Of a stretch of 64,000 nt of DNA, positions 36,868 through 46,440 are shown one piece after another. The stretch is from positions 1 through 64,000 of the forward strand of contig CAJJBF010000002.1 of the NCBI GenBank assembly GCA_905182375.1, given 5' to 3'. The notes under the pieces are model-generated. The model was not told the DNA's origin and ran no database searches. It worked only from the letters and a program-made list of their open reading frames with translations. Source of the DNA: Flammeovirgaceae bacterium UBA4465 (GTDB lineage: Bacteria > Bacteroidota > Bacteroidia > Cytophagales > Cyclobacteriaceae). The position numbers were made by a program, and so were the translations under genes. Numbering within the stretch: position 1 is the first letter of the stretch; each line of letters begins with the position of its first letter.

Positions 36868-38050
36868 GTTTTAATCTTCTTTTTTTGTGAGCTTCTACTA
36901 CGTAATAATCAATTAAGGGCGCAAATACATTCATAAAAAGTATTGCCAACATAATACCTTCAGGATAAGCCGGGTTAGAAATTCTAATGATCACCGTAAG
37001 CACGCCAATCATGAATCCATAAATCCACTTGCCTGTCTCAGTTTGTGCAGCAGAAACCGGATCGGTAGCCATAAACACTGCTCCAAAAGCCAATCCTCCA
37101 ACCACAAGATGGTAATGCGCAGGCATCAACATAAAACTGTTTGTCCCCGCTAGATTATAAATCATTCCCATCACCCAGGCACCTCCAAATACGGATAAAA
37201 TAATCTTCCAACTTCCAACGCCTGTAAGGACTAATATGGTCGCACCAATTAAGCACATAAGTACTGAGGTTTCACCAATACTTCCAGGTATGGCCCCCAA
37301 GAATAAATTCCAAAAATCAAACATTCCTCCATACCAATGCCCACCAAGGCCGGCCATCATTTCTGTCCCATTCGCTGCGGCTGCGGCTCCATATGACAAT
37401 AGAGTGGCTCCTGAAAAACCATCAACGGCCACCTGATCTCCTAGATAAGTCCAAACCATATCTCCTGCTATTTGAGAAGGATATGCGAAATAAAGAAATG
37501 CACGAGAGGTTAACGCAACATTAAGAATATTCATACCTGTCCCTCCAAAGACTTCTTTGGCGATAATAACACCAAATACCGTCGCCATAGCCACTTGCCA
37601 CAAAGGAATAGTTGCAGGCATTACCAAAGGGATAAGAATACCTGTCACCAAAAAGCCCTCTTCAATAGGATGATTCCTGATTACACAAAAAGTAAACTCT
37701 ACTCCCAGGCCTACGCCATAAGAAACAATTAAGATAGGCAAGACTTGGCCTGCTCCTAGCAAAAATTTACTTATGAAAGTAGCATCAACAACTCCAATAG
37801 CGAGAAAATGTTGATGGCCTACGTTCCACATACCAAATAGCAAACATGGAATTAAAGCAACGATCACAGTAAACATGACTCGCTTTAAATCTGCAGCATC
37901 CTTGACCTGAACACCTGTAGGGCCTGTAGTAAGACTCGGCTTAAAAAAAATCGTTCTATGTCCCTCGTATAGGGTATGTAACTTTTCATATTTAGCACCC
38001 TTCTCAACATGAGGTTTGATGCTATCAAATAAATTTTGTAATAATTTCAT
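36854..38050 (-). CDS. nqrB: Na+-translocating NADH:quinone reductase subunit B
   Basis: Large membrane subunit, 398 residues, about ten hydrophobic helices, believed to form the Na+ channel and to bind riboflavin and FMN. The covalent FMN threonine lies in GFSGATLLSYGA. The N-terminus (HTLYEGHRTIFFKPS, then VQVKDAADLKRVMFTVIVALIPC) is typical of NqrB. It begins 3 bases after nqrA. Confidence 0.95.
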   Translation of the reverse strand: MKLLQNLFDSIKPHVEKGAKYEKLHTLYEGHRTIFFKPSLTTGPTGVQVKDAADLKRVMFTVIVALIPCLLFGMWNVGHQHFLAIGVVDATFISKFLLGAGQVLPILIVSYGVGLGVEFTFCVIRNHPIEEGFLVTGILIPLVMPATIPLWQVAMATVFGVIIAKEVFGGTGMNILNVALTSRAFLYFAYPSQIAGDMVWTYLGDQVAVDGFSGATLLSYGAAAAANGTEMMAGLGGHWYGGMFDFWNLFLGAIPGSIGETSVLMCLIGATILVLTGVGSWKIILSVFGGAWVMGMIYNLAGTNSFMLMPAHYHLVVGGLAFGAVFMATDPVSAAQTETGKWIYGFMIGVLTVIIRISNPAYPEGIMLAILFMNVFAPLIDYYVVEAHKKRRLKRATI

Positions 38051-38053
38051 TAA

Positions 38054-39415
38054 TCAGCTATTTCGAATGAGTTCAATTCCTTCTCTTACAATGGCTTGAA
38101 TGTCATTTTTGGAGACATCTATGTATTCACACAAGGCAACATCTTCTTCAATGACTTCATATATCCCTAATGCTTCCATTTCATCGTAATCATTTGAAAT
38201 GATCGACTTGAACAAATAAGTAGGTAGAATATCCATGGGTAATATTTTCTCGAAAGCACCAGAGATCGTAAAATTTCTTTGTTCACCATTGGTGTTGGTA
38301 TCTAACACCTTCTCTTTTTTGGGGATTAAAAAAGAAAACAAACCAAAAGCTTTGTGAAAACTTAACTTCTTAAAGCTTGGCAACATCCAACCCAGAAATT
38401 CTTCTTCATCTCCTTCTGGAATAACCGCTATTTGGTTATGGAAATGGCCCAAATACCCACGAACACCTACATGTTCGCCGCTCAGTACATTTCCCGAAAT
38501 AAATCTAGCATTCGTTTTTTTAAAATTTTCAGCCACTAGTTTATCCAAACAAGCCCCTGAATAAGTCTTGACATAATGTGGGTGAATTATTTCGGAGCCC
38601 GTAATGGCAATCAACTTTGAAGCGTCGTAAGTGCCCTCCATAAATAAAGTTCCTATTCGCGCAACTGACAGCGGGTCGATGGTCCAAACCTTATCATTTT
38701 TACCAATAGGTTTGATGTGATGTATTTGTACGCCAACATTTCCAGCTGGATGCGGGCCTGAAAATTTATTGATGTTCACCGGATCCAAACCACTGAAAAC
38801 GCTCGGTATTTCAGAAGCATCTAAATTCACGTGTATGTTTCCTTTGGCTAACTTGCTTAAAATAGCGATTCCCGACTGAAATACCCCTTCTTTCCCGCGC
38901 AATAAATAAGCCATATCTGGAGCACAAGGATTTGAATCAAATGCCGAAATGTAAATAGCAGAAGGTTCATCCGATGGATTGGCCAATACTCCAAAGGGTC
39001 GTTGAATAAACGAAGGCCAAATGCCGCCGGCAGTTAAAGCAGCTATTGCTTCCGCTCTCGTCAGATTATTAATGTCTGTTTTTGTATGTTTCTTAAAAGC
39101 CTTGTACTCAATCTTTTTATCCGCTAGAATACGGATTTCAATAATTTTTCTTCTTTCACCTCTTATGATCTCACTGATTTCCCCACTCACAGGTGCGACA
39201 AACAGCACCTCCTCGCTTCCTTTGTCAAAAAAAAGTGGGTCCCCTGCCTTCACATTTTCACCAACCGATACGAGCAGCTTTGGCTGTACTAAGCCTTTGA
39301 AATCACTAGGTTTAACAGCAAAAGAATCAGGCTGACTGATCTTGTGCTCTTCTAGAAGAGCACGACCGACCAAGGGAATGTTAAACCCTTTATTTAGATG
39401 AAATGTTTGAGGCAT
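38054..39415 (-). CDS. nqrA: Na+-translocating NADH:quinone reductase subunit A
   Basis: Peripheral cytoplasmic subunit of Na+-NQR, 453 residues, no membrane helices, implicated in quinone reduction in the family. The N-terminal FNIPLVGRALLEEHKISQPDSFAVKPSDFKGL region and the SGPHPAGNVGVQIHHI motif are diagnostic. It is the first gene of the leftward operon nqrABCDE and probably sets expression of the whole complex. Confidence 0.95.
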   Translation of the reverse strand: MPQTFHLNKGFNIPLVGRALLEEHKISQPDSFAVKPSDFKGLVQPKLLVSVGENVKAGDPLFFDKGSEEVLFVAPVSGEISEIIRGERRKIIEIRILADKKIEYKAFKKHTKTDINNLTRAEAIAALTAGGIWPSFIQRPFGVLANPSDEPSAIYISAFDSNPCAPDMAYLLRGKEGVFQSGIAILSKLAKGNIHVNLDASEIPSVFSGLDPVNINKFSGPHPAGNVGVQIHHIKPIGKNDKVWTIDPLSVARIGTLFMEGTYDASKLIAITGSEIIHPHYVKTYSGACLDKLVAENFKKTNARFISGNVLSGEHVGVRGYLGHFHNQIAVIPEGDEEEFLGWMLPSFKKLSFHKAFGLFSFLIPKKEKVLDTNTNGEQRNFTISGAFEKILPMDILPTYLFKSIISNDYDEMEALGIYEVIEEDVALCEYIDVSKNDIQAIVREGIELIRNS

Positions 39416-39449
39416 GGATAGAGCTTTATGATCTTCTTCAAGATTTCGA

Positions 39450-39457
39450 CAAAATTA
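39450..39457 (-). promoter_or_regulatory. Possible -7 element of the nqr operon
   Basis: The minus strand reads TAATTTTG, a TAnnTTTG match 34 bases upstream of the nqrA start codon. The nearest TTG upstream is 28 bases away, so the -33 half is not convincing. Confidence 0.35.
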
Positions 39458-39539
39458 ATAATAAATCTTTAAAAAAATAAGATAACAAGTCAACTAAATG
39501 CTTTTAATCAATTAATAAAAAATAATAAGTCCGATCCGC

Positions 39540-40412
39540 TCAACGCAATAAATAATTGGACACTTGCTCCATCAACCAATTCGGAGTGGAAGTCGCCCCA
39601 CAAATTCCAATATGATCGGTATGTTTCAGCCATTCTTCCTTAATTTCATGCTCATTTTCAATAAAATAACTGCGCGGATTTTGTTTAAGGCAAACTTGAT
39701 AAAGTGCCTTTCCATTCGAACTTTTTTTACCAGATACAAAAAGAATTACATCGTGTTGTTTAGAGAATTTTTCTAATTGAGGCTCTCGATTAGATACCTG
39801 TCGACAAATACTATCATTTGCCTTAAATTCACCTTCAATGAGTTGCCCTTTTTCTTGCATTATACGACCCTCAATGAGCGACTTCATATGATAAAAGCCC
39901 TTAGTGCTTTTTGTGGTTTGACTGTACAAAATAATCGGCCTGGACCAATCGATGGACTCTAGATCTTTTTCCTCCATCACCACAATCGCCTCATCATTGG
40001 TTTGACCAATCAAACCGATCACTTCAGCATGTCCTGGTTTACCGTAAATGACGACTTGCCCATTTTTTTCTTTGACTTGATCAAAAGAATTTTTCACTCT
40101 GTTTTGAAGCTTGAGTACAACCGGACAAGACGCGTCAATCAACTCAATGTTGTTGGTTAAAGCCAATTTATAGGTCTCGGGAGGCTCGCCATGTGCCCTT
40201 ATCAATACTTTTGCATCATGAATTTTCTTTAAATCTTCATGATTAATTATTTTTAGGCCTTTCTCCTCCAGACGCACCACTTCCATACTGTTGTGTACAA
40301 TATCTCCCAAGCAATATAAAGTCCCTCCATGATCCATTTCATCCTCAGCCATCTGAATGGCAAATTCAACACCGAAACAATAACCTGAATTAATGTCTAT
40401 TTCAACCCTCAT
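39540..40412 (-). CDS. ispH: 4-hydroxy-3-methylbut-2-enyl diphosphate reductase (IspH)
   Basis: Iron-sulfur enzyme of the last MEP-pathway step, giving isopentenyl and dimethylallyl diphosphate. The three cluster cysteines are visible: C12 in NSGYCFGVEFAI, one in IDASCPVVLKLQ, and one in NDSICRQVSNRE. Substrate-site histidines occur in LIRAHGEPP and YGKPGHAEVIG. It has 290 residues. Its start lies 11 bases inside the end of cmk, so translation is coupled. The MEP pathway is thus probably used here. Confidence 0.95.
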   Translation of the reverse strand: MRVEIDINSGYCFGVEFAIQMAEDEMDHGGTLYCLGDIVHNSMEVVRLEEKGLKIINHEDLKKIHDAKVLIRAHGEPPETYKLALTNNIELIDASCPVVLKLQNRVKNSFDQVKEKNGQVVIYGKPGHAEVIGLIGQTNDEAIVVMEEKDLESIDWSRPIILYSQTTKSTKGFYHMKSLIEGRIMQEKGQLIEGEFKANDSICRQVSNREPQLEKFSKQHDVILFVSGKKSSNGKALYQVCLKQNPRSYFIENEHEIKEEWLKHTDHIGICGATSTPNWLMEQVSNYLLR

Positions 40413-41085
40413 AAATAATTTTATTGGCTAAGTCTATGATTTCTTTCACTTGATCATCAAAGGTAAGATAGCTACTATCCAATGTAATTGCATCTTCCGC
40501 CTTGATCAATGGACTATCTATTCTCGTAGTATCTAAATGATCTCTTGAATCAAGGTTTTTTTTAATCTCTTCCAAAGTAACTTGAATTCCTTGCTCCTCA
40601 AGTTCCTTCTGTCGACGCTTGGATCTGATATCCAAATCGGCGATCATAAATATTTTAAGGGCGGCATCAGGAAACACCACCGTACCGATGTCTCTCCCAT
40701 CCATTACCATACTTTTATGGAGCCCCAGAGTTTGTTGCCTACTGACTAATTTTTTTCTAATCAAGGGCTGGGCCGCAATTTGACTCACAATTTCATTAAT
40801 TTCTGGAAGCCTGATTTGATGATCCATGATTTGATCATTTAAAAAAATTTCTGAAGCATTCAGCGACTTATTGAAACGGAAAGAGATTAAAATTTCATCT
40901 AACGCTTTAATCACTTTTTCTTCCTCGACAAAATCAATTTGATGATTTATGAAATAGCGAGCAACACATCGGTACATCGCACCTGAATCAATATAGGTAT
41001 ATCCCAAAGCGCTGGCTACCTCTTTGGCAGTTGAACTTTTTCCTGTCCCCGAAAAACCATCGATCGCTATAACAATATCCCTCAT
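40402..41085 (-). CDS. cmk: Cytidylate kinase
   Basis: P-loop kinase phosphorylating CMP and dCMP. The loop IAIDGFSGTGKSSTAKEVA opens the protein. YIDSGAMYRCVARYFI, MDGRDIGTVVFPDA and the lid segment RSKRRQKELEEQG are typical. I use the ATG at 41085, which overlaps the stop of the small lipoprotein gene as TGATG. An upstream TTG at 41091 is less likely. The length is then 227 residues, the family norm. Confidence 0.94.
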   Translation of the reverse strand: MRDIVIAIDGFSGTGKSSTAKEVASALGYTYIDSGAMYRCVARYFINHQIDFVEEEKVIKALDEILISFRFNKSLNASEIFLNDQIMDHQIRLPEINEIVSQIAAQPLIRKKLVSRQQTLGLHKSMVMDGRDIGTVVFPDAALKIFMIADLDIRSKRRQKELEEQGIQVTLEEIKKNLDSRDHLDTTRIDSPLIKAEDAITLDSSYLTFDDQVKEIIDLANKIIYEG

Positions 41086-41246
41086 CAGCAATCCTTGACA
41101 GGGCAGTTAGATTTGCCTGGCTTCATTTTACCTTTGTAGCGCTGTTGACCCGGATTGTTTTTACAACTTTCCAAAGGAGCTACAACCAATATTAACAACA
41201 ACAGGGTGACCAGATAAAAACCATATCGTTTTAAAGAATATCTCAT
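41085..41246 (-). CDS. Small lipoprotein, 53 residues
   Basis: A short gene embedded between fabD and cmk. Its ATG overlaps the fabD stop (TAATG) and its stop overlaps the cmk start (TGATG), so it is translationally linked to both. The product has a basic N-terminus, a hydrophobic stretch (about residues 9-24) and a plausible lipobox ending in Cys28 (PLESC). The mature part is only 26 residues, Lys/Asn/Gly-rich, with two more cysteines (NCPVKDC). It would be a tiny envelope lipoprotein. I do not know the function. The tight packing argues strongly that it is a real gene. Confidence 0.75.
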   Translation of the reverse strand: MRYSLKRYGFYLVTLLLLILVVAPLESCKNNPGQQRYKGKMKPGKSNCPVKDC

Positions 41247-42118
41247 TAAAAACTATTTACCTGCATTTCCCTATTTACTTTTTTAATCAGCCCTTGTAAA
41301 ACATTACCTGGACCTGACTCATAAAAAGAAGTCGCTCCATCTTTAATCATCTGTTCTACACATTGGGTCCATTTTACCGGAGAAGTCAATTGCGCTATGA
41401 GGTTAGACTTGATTCCCAAAACATCTGTATTCCCTTTTGCATCCACATTTTGATAAATAGGACATCTTGGGAACTTAAATTCAGTAGCTGCAATGGCTTC
41501 TGCCAACTCAGTACGAGCCGGTTCCATTAAAGGTGAATGAAACGCTCCGCTAACCGGAAGAAGTAATGCCCGCTTGGCACCCGCCGCTTTCATACCTTCA
41601 CAAGCCAAATTGACTGCTGCTATTTGACCCGAGATCACCAATTGACCCGGACAGTTGTAATTGGCTGCAACCACAACGCCTTCAGTTTCAGCACAAATCT
41701 CTTCGACTTTCTCATCGGCAAGTCCAATAATTGCCGCCATCGTTGAAAGTTCTTGTTCGCAGGCCTTTTGCATGGCTAATGATCGCTGCGCGACCAATCT
41801 CAATCCATCCTCAAAATCAAGCACCCCATTGGCCACCAAGGCTGAAAATTCTCCTAAAGAATGACCTGCGGTCATTTCTGGTGAAAAATCATCCTTACTC
41901 AACGCATTGATGATGCTATGTAAAAATACAGCTGGCTGAGTTACTTTGGTTTGTTTTAAATCTTCTGATGTACCCTCAAACATGATTTGGGTAATCTCAA
42001 AGCCCAGTATTTCATCGGCTTGTAAAAAATATCTTTTTGCTACGGGGTTTGTCGCAAACAATTCTTTACCCATCCCAGAATACTGTGCCCCTTGTCCGGG
42101 AAATACAAATGCACGCAT
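41246..42118 (-). CDS. fabD: Malonyl-CoA:ACP transacylase
   Basis: Loads malonyl groups onto acyl carrier protein for fatty acid synthesis. The N-terminal FPGQGAQYSGMGKEL and the nucleophile elbow AGHSLGE (Ser87) are intact. The catalytic histidine region is SGAFHSPLMEPA, and Arg in the LVAQRSLAMQKAC helix binds the malonyl carboxylate. It has 290 residues. It lies 46 bases after the DCC-family gene, probably in the same transcript. Confidence 0.95.
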   Translation of the reverse strand: MRAFVFPGQGAQYSGMGKELFATNPVAKRYFLQADEILGFEITQIMFEGTSEDLKQTKVTQPAVFLHSIINALSKDDFSPEMTAGHSLGEFSALVANGVLDFEDGLRLVAQRSLAMQKACEQELSTMAAIIGLADEKVEEICAETEGVVVAANYNCPGQLVISGQIAAVNLACEGMKAAGAKRALLLPVSGAFHSPLMEPARTELAEAIAATEFKFPRCPIYQNVDAKGNTDVLGIKSNLIAQLTSPVKWTQCVEQMIKDGATSFYESGPGNVLQGLIKKVNREMQVNSF

Positions 42119-42164
42119 AGGTTATCTTTAAACTTTAATTTGGTACAAATCTAGCAAGGATGGA

Positions 42165-42587
42165 TCAATCCAAAAACCTTTGTGCAAGTTCTGGAGTCGG
42201 TATTTTGCATTTTTCCTGTCGCCCAAACCATAAATATCTGTATTTAGCAATCAAATCATAAAAGTAATCGGTAATTACAGTAGGTAAAAAACCAAAAACA
42301 TAAATCCATCTCCACTTCCATGAAAAGGACTCAGCAACTTTAAATACTGCGGCACTCTTTTGAAACACTTGATGGTCCACAAACAAGTAAATGGTATTCA
42401 TCTCCAAGCTCGCTGCAGGTAGATTGTTCTTTGATAATATTTTTTGAGCAAACTGAGATTGCAAGGATGCAAATTTATAATGGTTGAGAGCGTCTTGATC
42501 AATAATGAAGTTCACTGCCCCGATGCAAAGATTACATACTCCGTCGAACAACAAGACCGGCGGATCTATTTGAGTAGTTGAATCCAT
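42165..42587 (-). CDS. DCC-family thiol-disulfide oxidoreductase-like protein (DUF393)
   Basis: Small protein of 140 residues with the DUF393 signature LLFDGVCNLCIGAVNFII, where the DGVCNLC CxxC motif is near the N-terminus. The FASLQSQFAQKIL segment and a C-terminal hydrophobic part (WIYVFGFLPTVITDYFYDLIA) also fit the YuxK/DCC family. A redox function is inferred from the CxxC but is not well established for the family. Its start overlaps the end of the upstream gliding-motility-type gene by 22 bases. Confidence 0.85.
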   Translation of the reverse strand: MDSTTQIDPPVLLFDGVCNLCIGAVNFIIDQDALNHYKFASLQSQFAQKILSKNNLPAASLEMNTIYLFVDHQVFQKSAAVFKVAESFSWKWRWIYVFGFLPTVITDYFYDLIAKYRYLWFGRQEKCKIPTPELAQRFLD

Positions 42588-45421
42588 CCTTTATACGTCT
42601 TTTCCTGTTGGCCACTCGGCAATACATCAAAGGTTACTTCTGAGACATAAAAATATACGCCTGCGGCCAGCGGTGAGCCCGCGTTGTTTTTCCCATCCCA
42701 ATGGATAAATATCGAGGGCTCTTTTTCGTACTGAAGGTCAAAAACTTCTTTGCCTGTTCGATCGAAAACCTTGAAGGAGACTGCTAATATGAAGCGAGGA
42801 CAATTAGAGTTCTCGAAACCTAAATTCGATCCTCCCGTGTTGTAGAGCGGCGTAAAGGTATCATTGAAACCATCGCCATTGGGCGAAAAAGCATTGGGCA
42901 GATTAAACTGAGGACAATTATCGATGCAACTCGTATTTGAAAAATCGCTTTCATTCAATGACCGATCCACCGCCGTGATACGATAACAACCTTTAAAAGA
43001 ATTTAATATTAGGTGCTGATAGCTGGTTTCTACGGTACTATCGAGCAAATAAAAATCTTGATCCAAGCCCGTAGGACTAAAATAAACTCGGAAATAGATC
43101 ACATCATCATCACATTGCGTGCTCTCATTCTCCACCCATGAAATCATATTTTCATAAGTCACCTCCAAACAATCAGCCGTATCGTCGCCAGACACGCAAT
43201 CATAAAGATTAGATACTGAAACTCCCAAAGGAGCGCAAGGAGCTATGTTGTCATTGGGCTGTGCACATACTACTTGTGAGTTATTGACCAAAGGAGCCGG
43301 TAATATCGGATTGTCATATCCCCCATAAGTAGTAAGGGCATAGCAATAAATCAATTCGTCATCCAGTACCGTATTGTTGAAGCGACCGTCATCCAAGTAA
43401 TTAAATCCATTTTCTGAAATTTTTACCGAATCGATCAGGATCATTAGATCAGGATTGCTCATGTTCACACGGTCTCGGTAAACATAATGATAAGGATAGG
43501 CCAATATATTGTTTGACCAAGGGACATTCGCTTGCCATGAAAGCTCGACAGCACTCAAAAGAGGCTTTGGGTTTAATTGGACCGAAGAGGCCACCGCAGA
43601 AGAATCTACAAATAAATTATTGGCATCAAATAAGGCAATCCGATAGGCATAGGCATAGCCTGCAGTATTGAGATCCAGCTGATCAACAAACAAAGTATCT
43701 GATATTTTTTCAGCAACCAATACTTCATCATTTAGGTAGAATCCTGCCGCTCTATAAAGCGAATACGCGTAGGGTGAGGGAAACGTTGTTGCATCAATCT
43801 CATACGGCGGTGTCCAATCTATTTTAATCCGCCCATCTTCAGAGGTTTCCAGTACATCGACATGGGTAATCACCGGTGCATCCGTCTCTAGTGTCAAACA
43901 TACTTCCTCAGAGATATAACTGGTCCCACGACCCGGGTTTGGGAATTGCGCTACGATTCGATAGCAATAGTTGGCTCCCGGAGCCAGCCTTTCATCAATG
44001 AATGTCGTTTCTGAGGTAGGTATTTTTGCTATTAAACTATAGCCAGAATAGGGAGGCATGCCTACTTCGCAATCATCTATTCTTAAATCAAAATCTCCCA
44101 CACGCCTCCAAATTTCTATTTCATTGGCATTACTACAGACATAATTGTCCCAAGCAAGTTCAATTGACCTTCCCGATTTAGGCACTAGAGCCAACCCTTG
44201 CGGGGCAGGCCCCACTATGGTGATTTCCCAAGTACCGAACTCGGTCAACGTCGGACCTACTTTAATATTATTCTCGATCGGATTATCTGCCACTTTGAAT
44301 TGCACTTCATAGGCTCTTTCTCTGATGTGGCCACAAAAAGTATTCCATTCAAAATTTAATTTTCCTGGCGTATCTTGAAAGGTAGCAGGAAAAGAATTGG
44401 GACTTTCATAGGTTGCCGGTGAGTTGATCTCAAATGGTCCTCCAAAAGCTTCTATTTTCACCTGATGTCCGTCTGGATCTATGCCCACTATGGCCTGCAG
44501 CACCTGATCTCCAGCCGTAACACAAATAGGATCTGGGATTTCTAGTTCAGGTTTTTCATTATCTCCCTCATAAATAATGATCTGCATGTCCCTCGTTACA
44601 TAACCCAAACGATACCATTTTCCCCCTATCTGCCTCCACTCCTCAATCCTAAAAGCGACATTATATTCTGCACATTCAGACACCCCATCTGGGCAATCTG
44701 ATGATTCTAAATTAAAAATATCTCCTGGAGCATCCCAAATAAGATCCCCGTAAGCCGCATCTAAATCCAAAATAGGAGGCGTTAAATTTTCACTGCCTTG
44801 ACCAAAATTGGTATAAAAATCAGGATGATTCAGCGGTCTGTAAAGGACCACTTCTAAGTTTTTTCCCATTTTGGGGATCACCAAATAATAGGCAAGACTG
44901 TCTCCATCAATATCAAAAGCTCCTGCATTGTGAATGAATCGAGCACCGGGAATCCCTTCATCAATCGGAGGAACGGTCAATACAGGCGTGTTATTGACTC
45001 CGAAAAAAGGATCTATAATGATGAGCGTTTCGGTGTAAAATGGAGTATTTAGAGAATTTTCCATATTGGAAATGCCTCCATTTCTGTTGTCCTCGGAATA
45101 ACTCACAATATAGCTGTTGGGTGCTTGATATGTATGGACCAACGTAAACTCTGCACGCACAATATTGGCCGTTATTTGGGATTCTAACACGTCAAAATCT
45201 CCTGAAATTACTGTACCATCGCCAAAATCAAAGTCGCCTCCGCCAAAGTCAATACCTGTATCGGTATCCCTATATCCAATGAAAGTAAATTCATATTCGA
45301 ATGTCAAATTACTGATCCTTCGAGCGATCACTTCTCCCGCTCTGATGTGCGAGGCATTGACCGCTTCCAAGCAAAATAGATGCATTAAAAAAAAAGCTAT
45401 TAAAAATTTAACGAAATTCAT
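42566..45421 (-). CDS. Secreted protein with gliding-motility-type C-terminal (T9SS) domain
   Basis: A 951-residue exported protein. It has an N-terminal signal peptide (KFLIAFFLMHLFCLEAVNA), a beta-rich region with a PKD/FnIII-like segment (residues about 100-830) and a final CHU_C domain (PNAFSPNGDGFNDTFTP, then FKVFDRTGKEVFD, HWDGKNNAGSPLAAGVYFY). This domain is typical of proteins secreted through the type IX system in gliding Bacteroidota, with anchoring in the cell envelope. The middle contains Cys-containing fibronectin-like repeats. Substrate or adhesin role cannot be deduced. It heads a leftward gene cluster through ispH, but shared transcription is only inferred from spacing. Confidence 0.88.
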   Translation of the reverse strand: MNFVKFLIAFFLMHLFCLEAVNASHIRAGEVIARRISNLTFEYEFTFIGYRDTDTGIDFGGGDFDFGDGTVISGDFDVLESQITANIVRAEFTLVHTYQAPNSYIVSYSEDNRNGGISNMENSLNTPFYTETLIIIDPFFGVNNTPVLTVPPIDEGIPGARFIHNAGAFDIDGDSLAYYLVIPKMGKNLEVVLYRPLNHPDFYTNFGQGSENLTPPILDLDAAYGDLIWDAPGDIFNLESSDCPDGVSECAEYNVAFRIEEWRQIGGKWYRLGYVTRDMQIIIYEGDNEKPELEIPDPICVTAGDQVLQAIVGIDPDGHQVKIEAFGGPFEINSPATYESPNSFPATFQDTPGKLNFEWNTFCGHIRERAYEVQFKVADNPIENNIKVGPTLTEFGTWEITIVGPAPQGLALVPKSGRSIELAWDNYVCSNANEIEIWRRVGDFDLRIDDCEVGMPPYSGYSLIAKIPTSETTFIDERLAPGANYCYRIVAQFPNPGRGTSYISEEVCLTLETDAPVITHVDVLETSEDGRIKIDWTPPYEIDATTFPSPYAYSLYRAAGFYLNDEVLVAEKISDTLFVDQLDLNTAGYAYAYRIALFDANNLFVDSSAVASSVQLNPKPLLSAVELSWQANVPWSNNILAYPYHYVYRDRVNMSNPDLMILIDSVKISENGFNYLDDGRFNNTVLDDELIYCYALTTYGGYDNPILPAPLVNNSQVVCAQPNDNIAPCAPLGVSVSNLYDCVSGDDTADCLEVTYENMISWVENESTQCDDDVIYFRVYFSPTGLDQDFYLLDSTVETSYQHLILNSFKGCYRITAVDRSLNESDFSNTSCIDNCPQFNLPNAFSPNGDGFNDTFTPLYNTGGSNLGFENSNCPRFILAVSFKVFDRTGKEVFDLQYEKEPSIFIHWDGKNNAGSPLAAGVYFYVSEVTFDVLPSGQQEKTYKGWIQLLK

Positions 45422-45649
45422 AGTTAATAAACGCTATTTCTATCATTTACTCTAAAATAAACGCCTTTAAAAAAATCAAATTATAATAGATCAAACCTCA
45501 ACACCTTAGCCATCGAAATGAAAATGTTTTTCCTCATGAAATTAAGTACAAGAATAAGGCCAAAAACGATATAATCAAGTTGAAAAAAGGCGAAAATATC
45601 ATTTTATCTGCAATTACCTGGTAAAGTGAAATCAAATTAGCCTAGATCA

Positions 45650-45680
45650 TTGGAAGATAACCAATCTAAACATAACTTTG
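45650..45680 (+). promoter_or_regulatory. Promoter of the succinate dehydrogenase operon
   Basis: TTG at 45650-45652 is followed after 20 bases by TAACTTTG at 45673-45680, a good Bacteroidota-type promoter. The sdhC ATG lies 28 bases downstream of the -7 box, giving a leader of about 20 bases. The rest of the 45456-45708 spacer holds no gene that I can support. Confidence 0.6.
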
Positions 45681-45708
45681 ATTTTGACGTGATCAACCCT
45701 AAAATTAA

Positions 45709-46374
45709 ATGAGCACAATGAGTTTTATATCGAGTTCAATTGGAAAAAAAGTGGCCATGTCACTATCTGCCTTTTTCCTTATCTCTTTTCTACTTTTACA
45801 CGTGGCCATCAATTTGTTATCAGTGGTAAGTGCAGAAATGTACAATGAAGCTTCGCACTTTATGGGTACCAACCCCATTATACAGTTGGTTATGCAGCCA
45901 ATTCTCATCTTCGGCGTTTTATTCCATTTCACCATGGGATTTGTGCTCGAATTTCAAAATAAGAGTGCCAGACCTATCAAATATGAAATGAAAAATGAAA
46001 AAGGAAATTCCAGTTGGATTTCTAGAAATATGATCTATTCAGGACTGGTCATTTTGGCTTTCTTGGGACTCCATTTTTATGACTTCTGGATTCCTGAAAT
46101 AAAATATAAATATATTGAATTTCAAGCCCCAGACGAACATAGATACTTTGCTGAATTGGTACATAAATTTGAAGATCCAATGCGGGTTGGTTTTTATGCT
46201 ATCTCTTTCATTTTATTGATGATGCATTTATTGCATGGTTTTCAATCAGCATTTCAATCTTTGGGTGTCAACAATAAGTTTACACCCGGTATTAAAAAGA
46301 TGGCTTGGGCTTTTTCAGTGGCTGTCCCACTGGCCTTTGTATTTATTGCCCTTTTCCATCACTTAAGACATTAA
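45709..46374 (+). CDS. sdhC: Succinate dehydrogenase cytochrome b subunit
   Basis: Membrane anchor of a type B succinate:quinone oxidoreductase, with a single large b subunit as in Bacteroidota (no SdhD is seen). It has 221 residues and five hydrophobic segments. Histidines suited to bind two haems lie in LLLHVAINL, LFHFTMGF, LGLHFYDFW and MMHLLHGFQ. It is the first gene of the rightward sdhCAB operon. Confidence 0.93.
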   Translation: MSTMSFISSSIGKKVAMSLSAFFLISFLLLHVAINLLSVVSAEMYNEASHFMGTNPIIQLVMQPILIFGVLFHFTMGFVLEFQNKSARPIKYEMKNEKGNSSWISRNMIYSGLVILAFLGLHFYDFWIPEIKYKYIEFQAPDEHRYFAELVHKFEDPMRVGFYAISFILLMMHLLHGFQSAFQSLGVNNKFTPGIKKMAWAFSVAVPLAFVFIALFHHLRH

Positions 46375-46440
46375 ATCCAAATGCTCAATAATCATATATG
46401 ACGCTGATTTTTGAACTAAAACACATTAAGTAATACTGAT

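Noticed and set aside
42566-45421. The CHU_C-bearing protein as a gliding motility gene proper
   Set aside because: The domain only marks a secretion or anchoring class. Nothing links this protein to the gliding motor.
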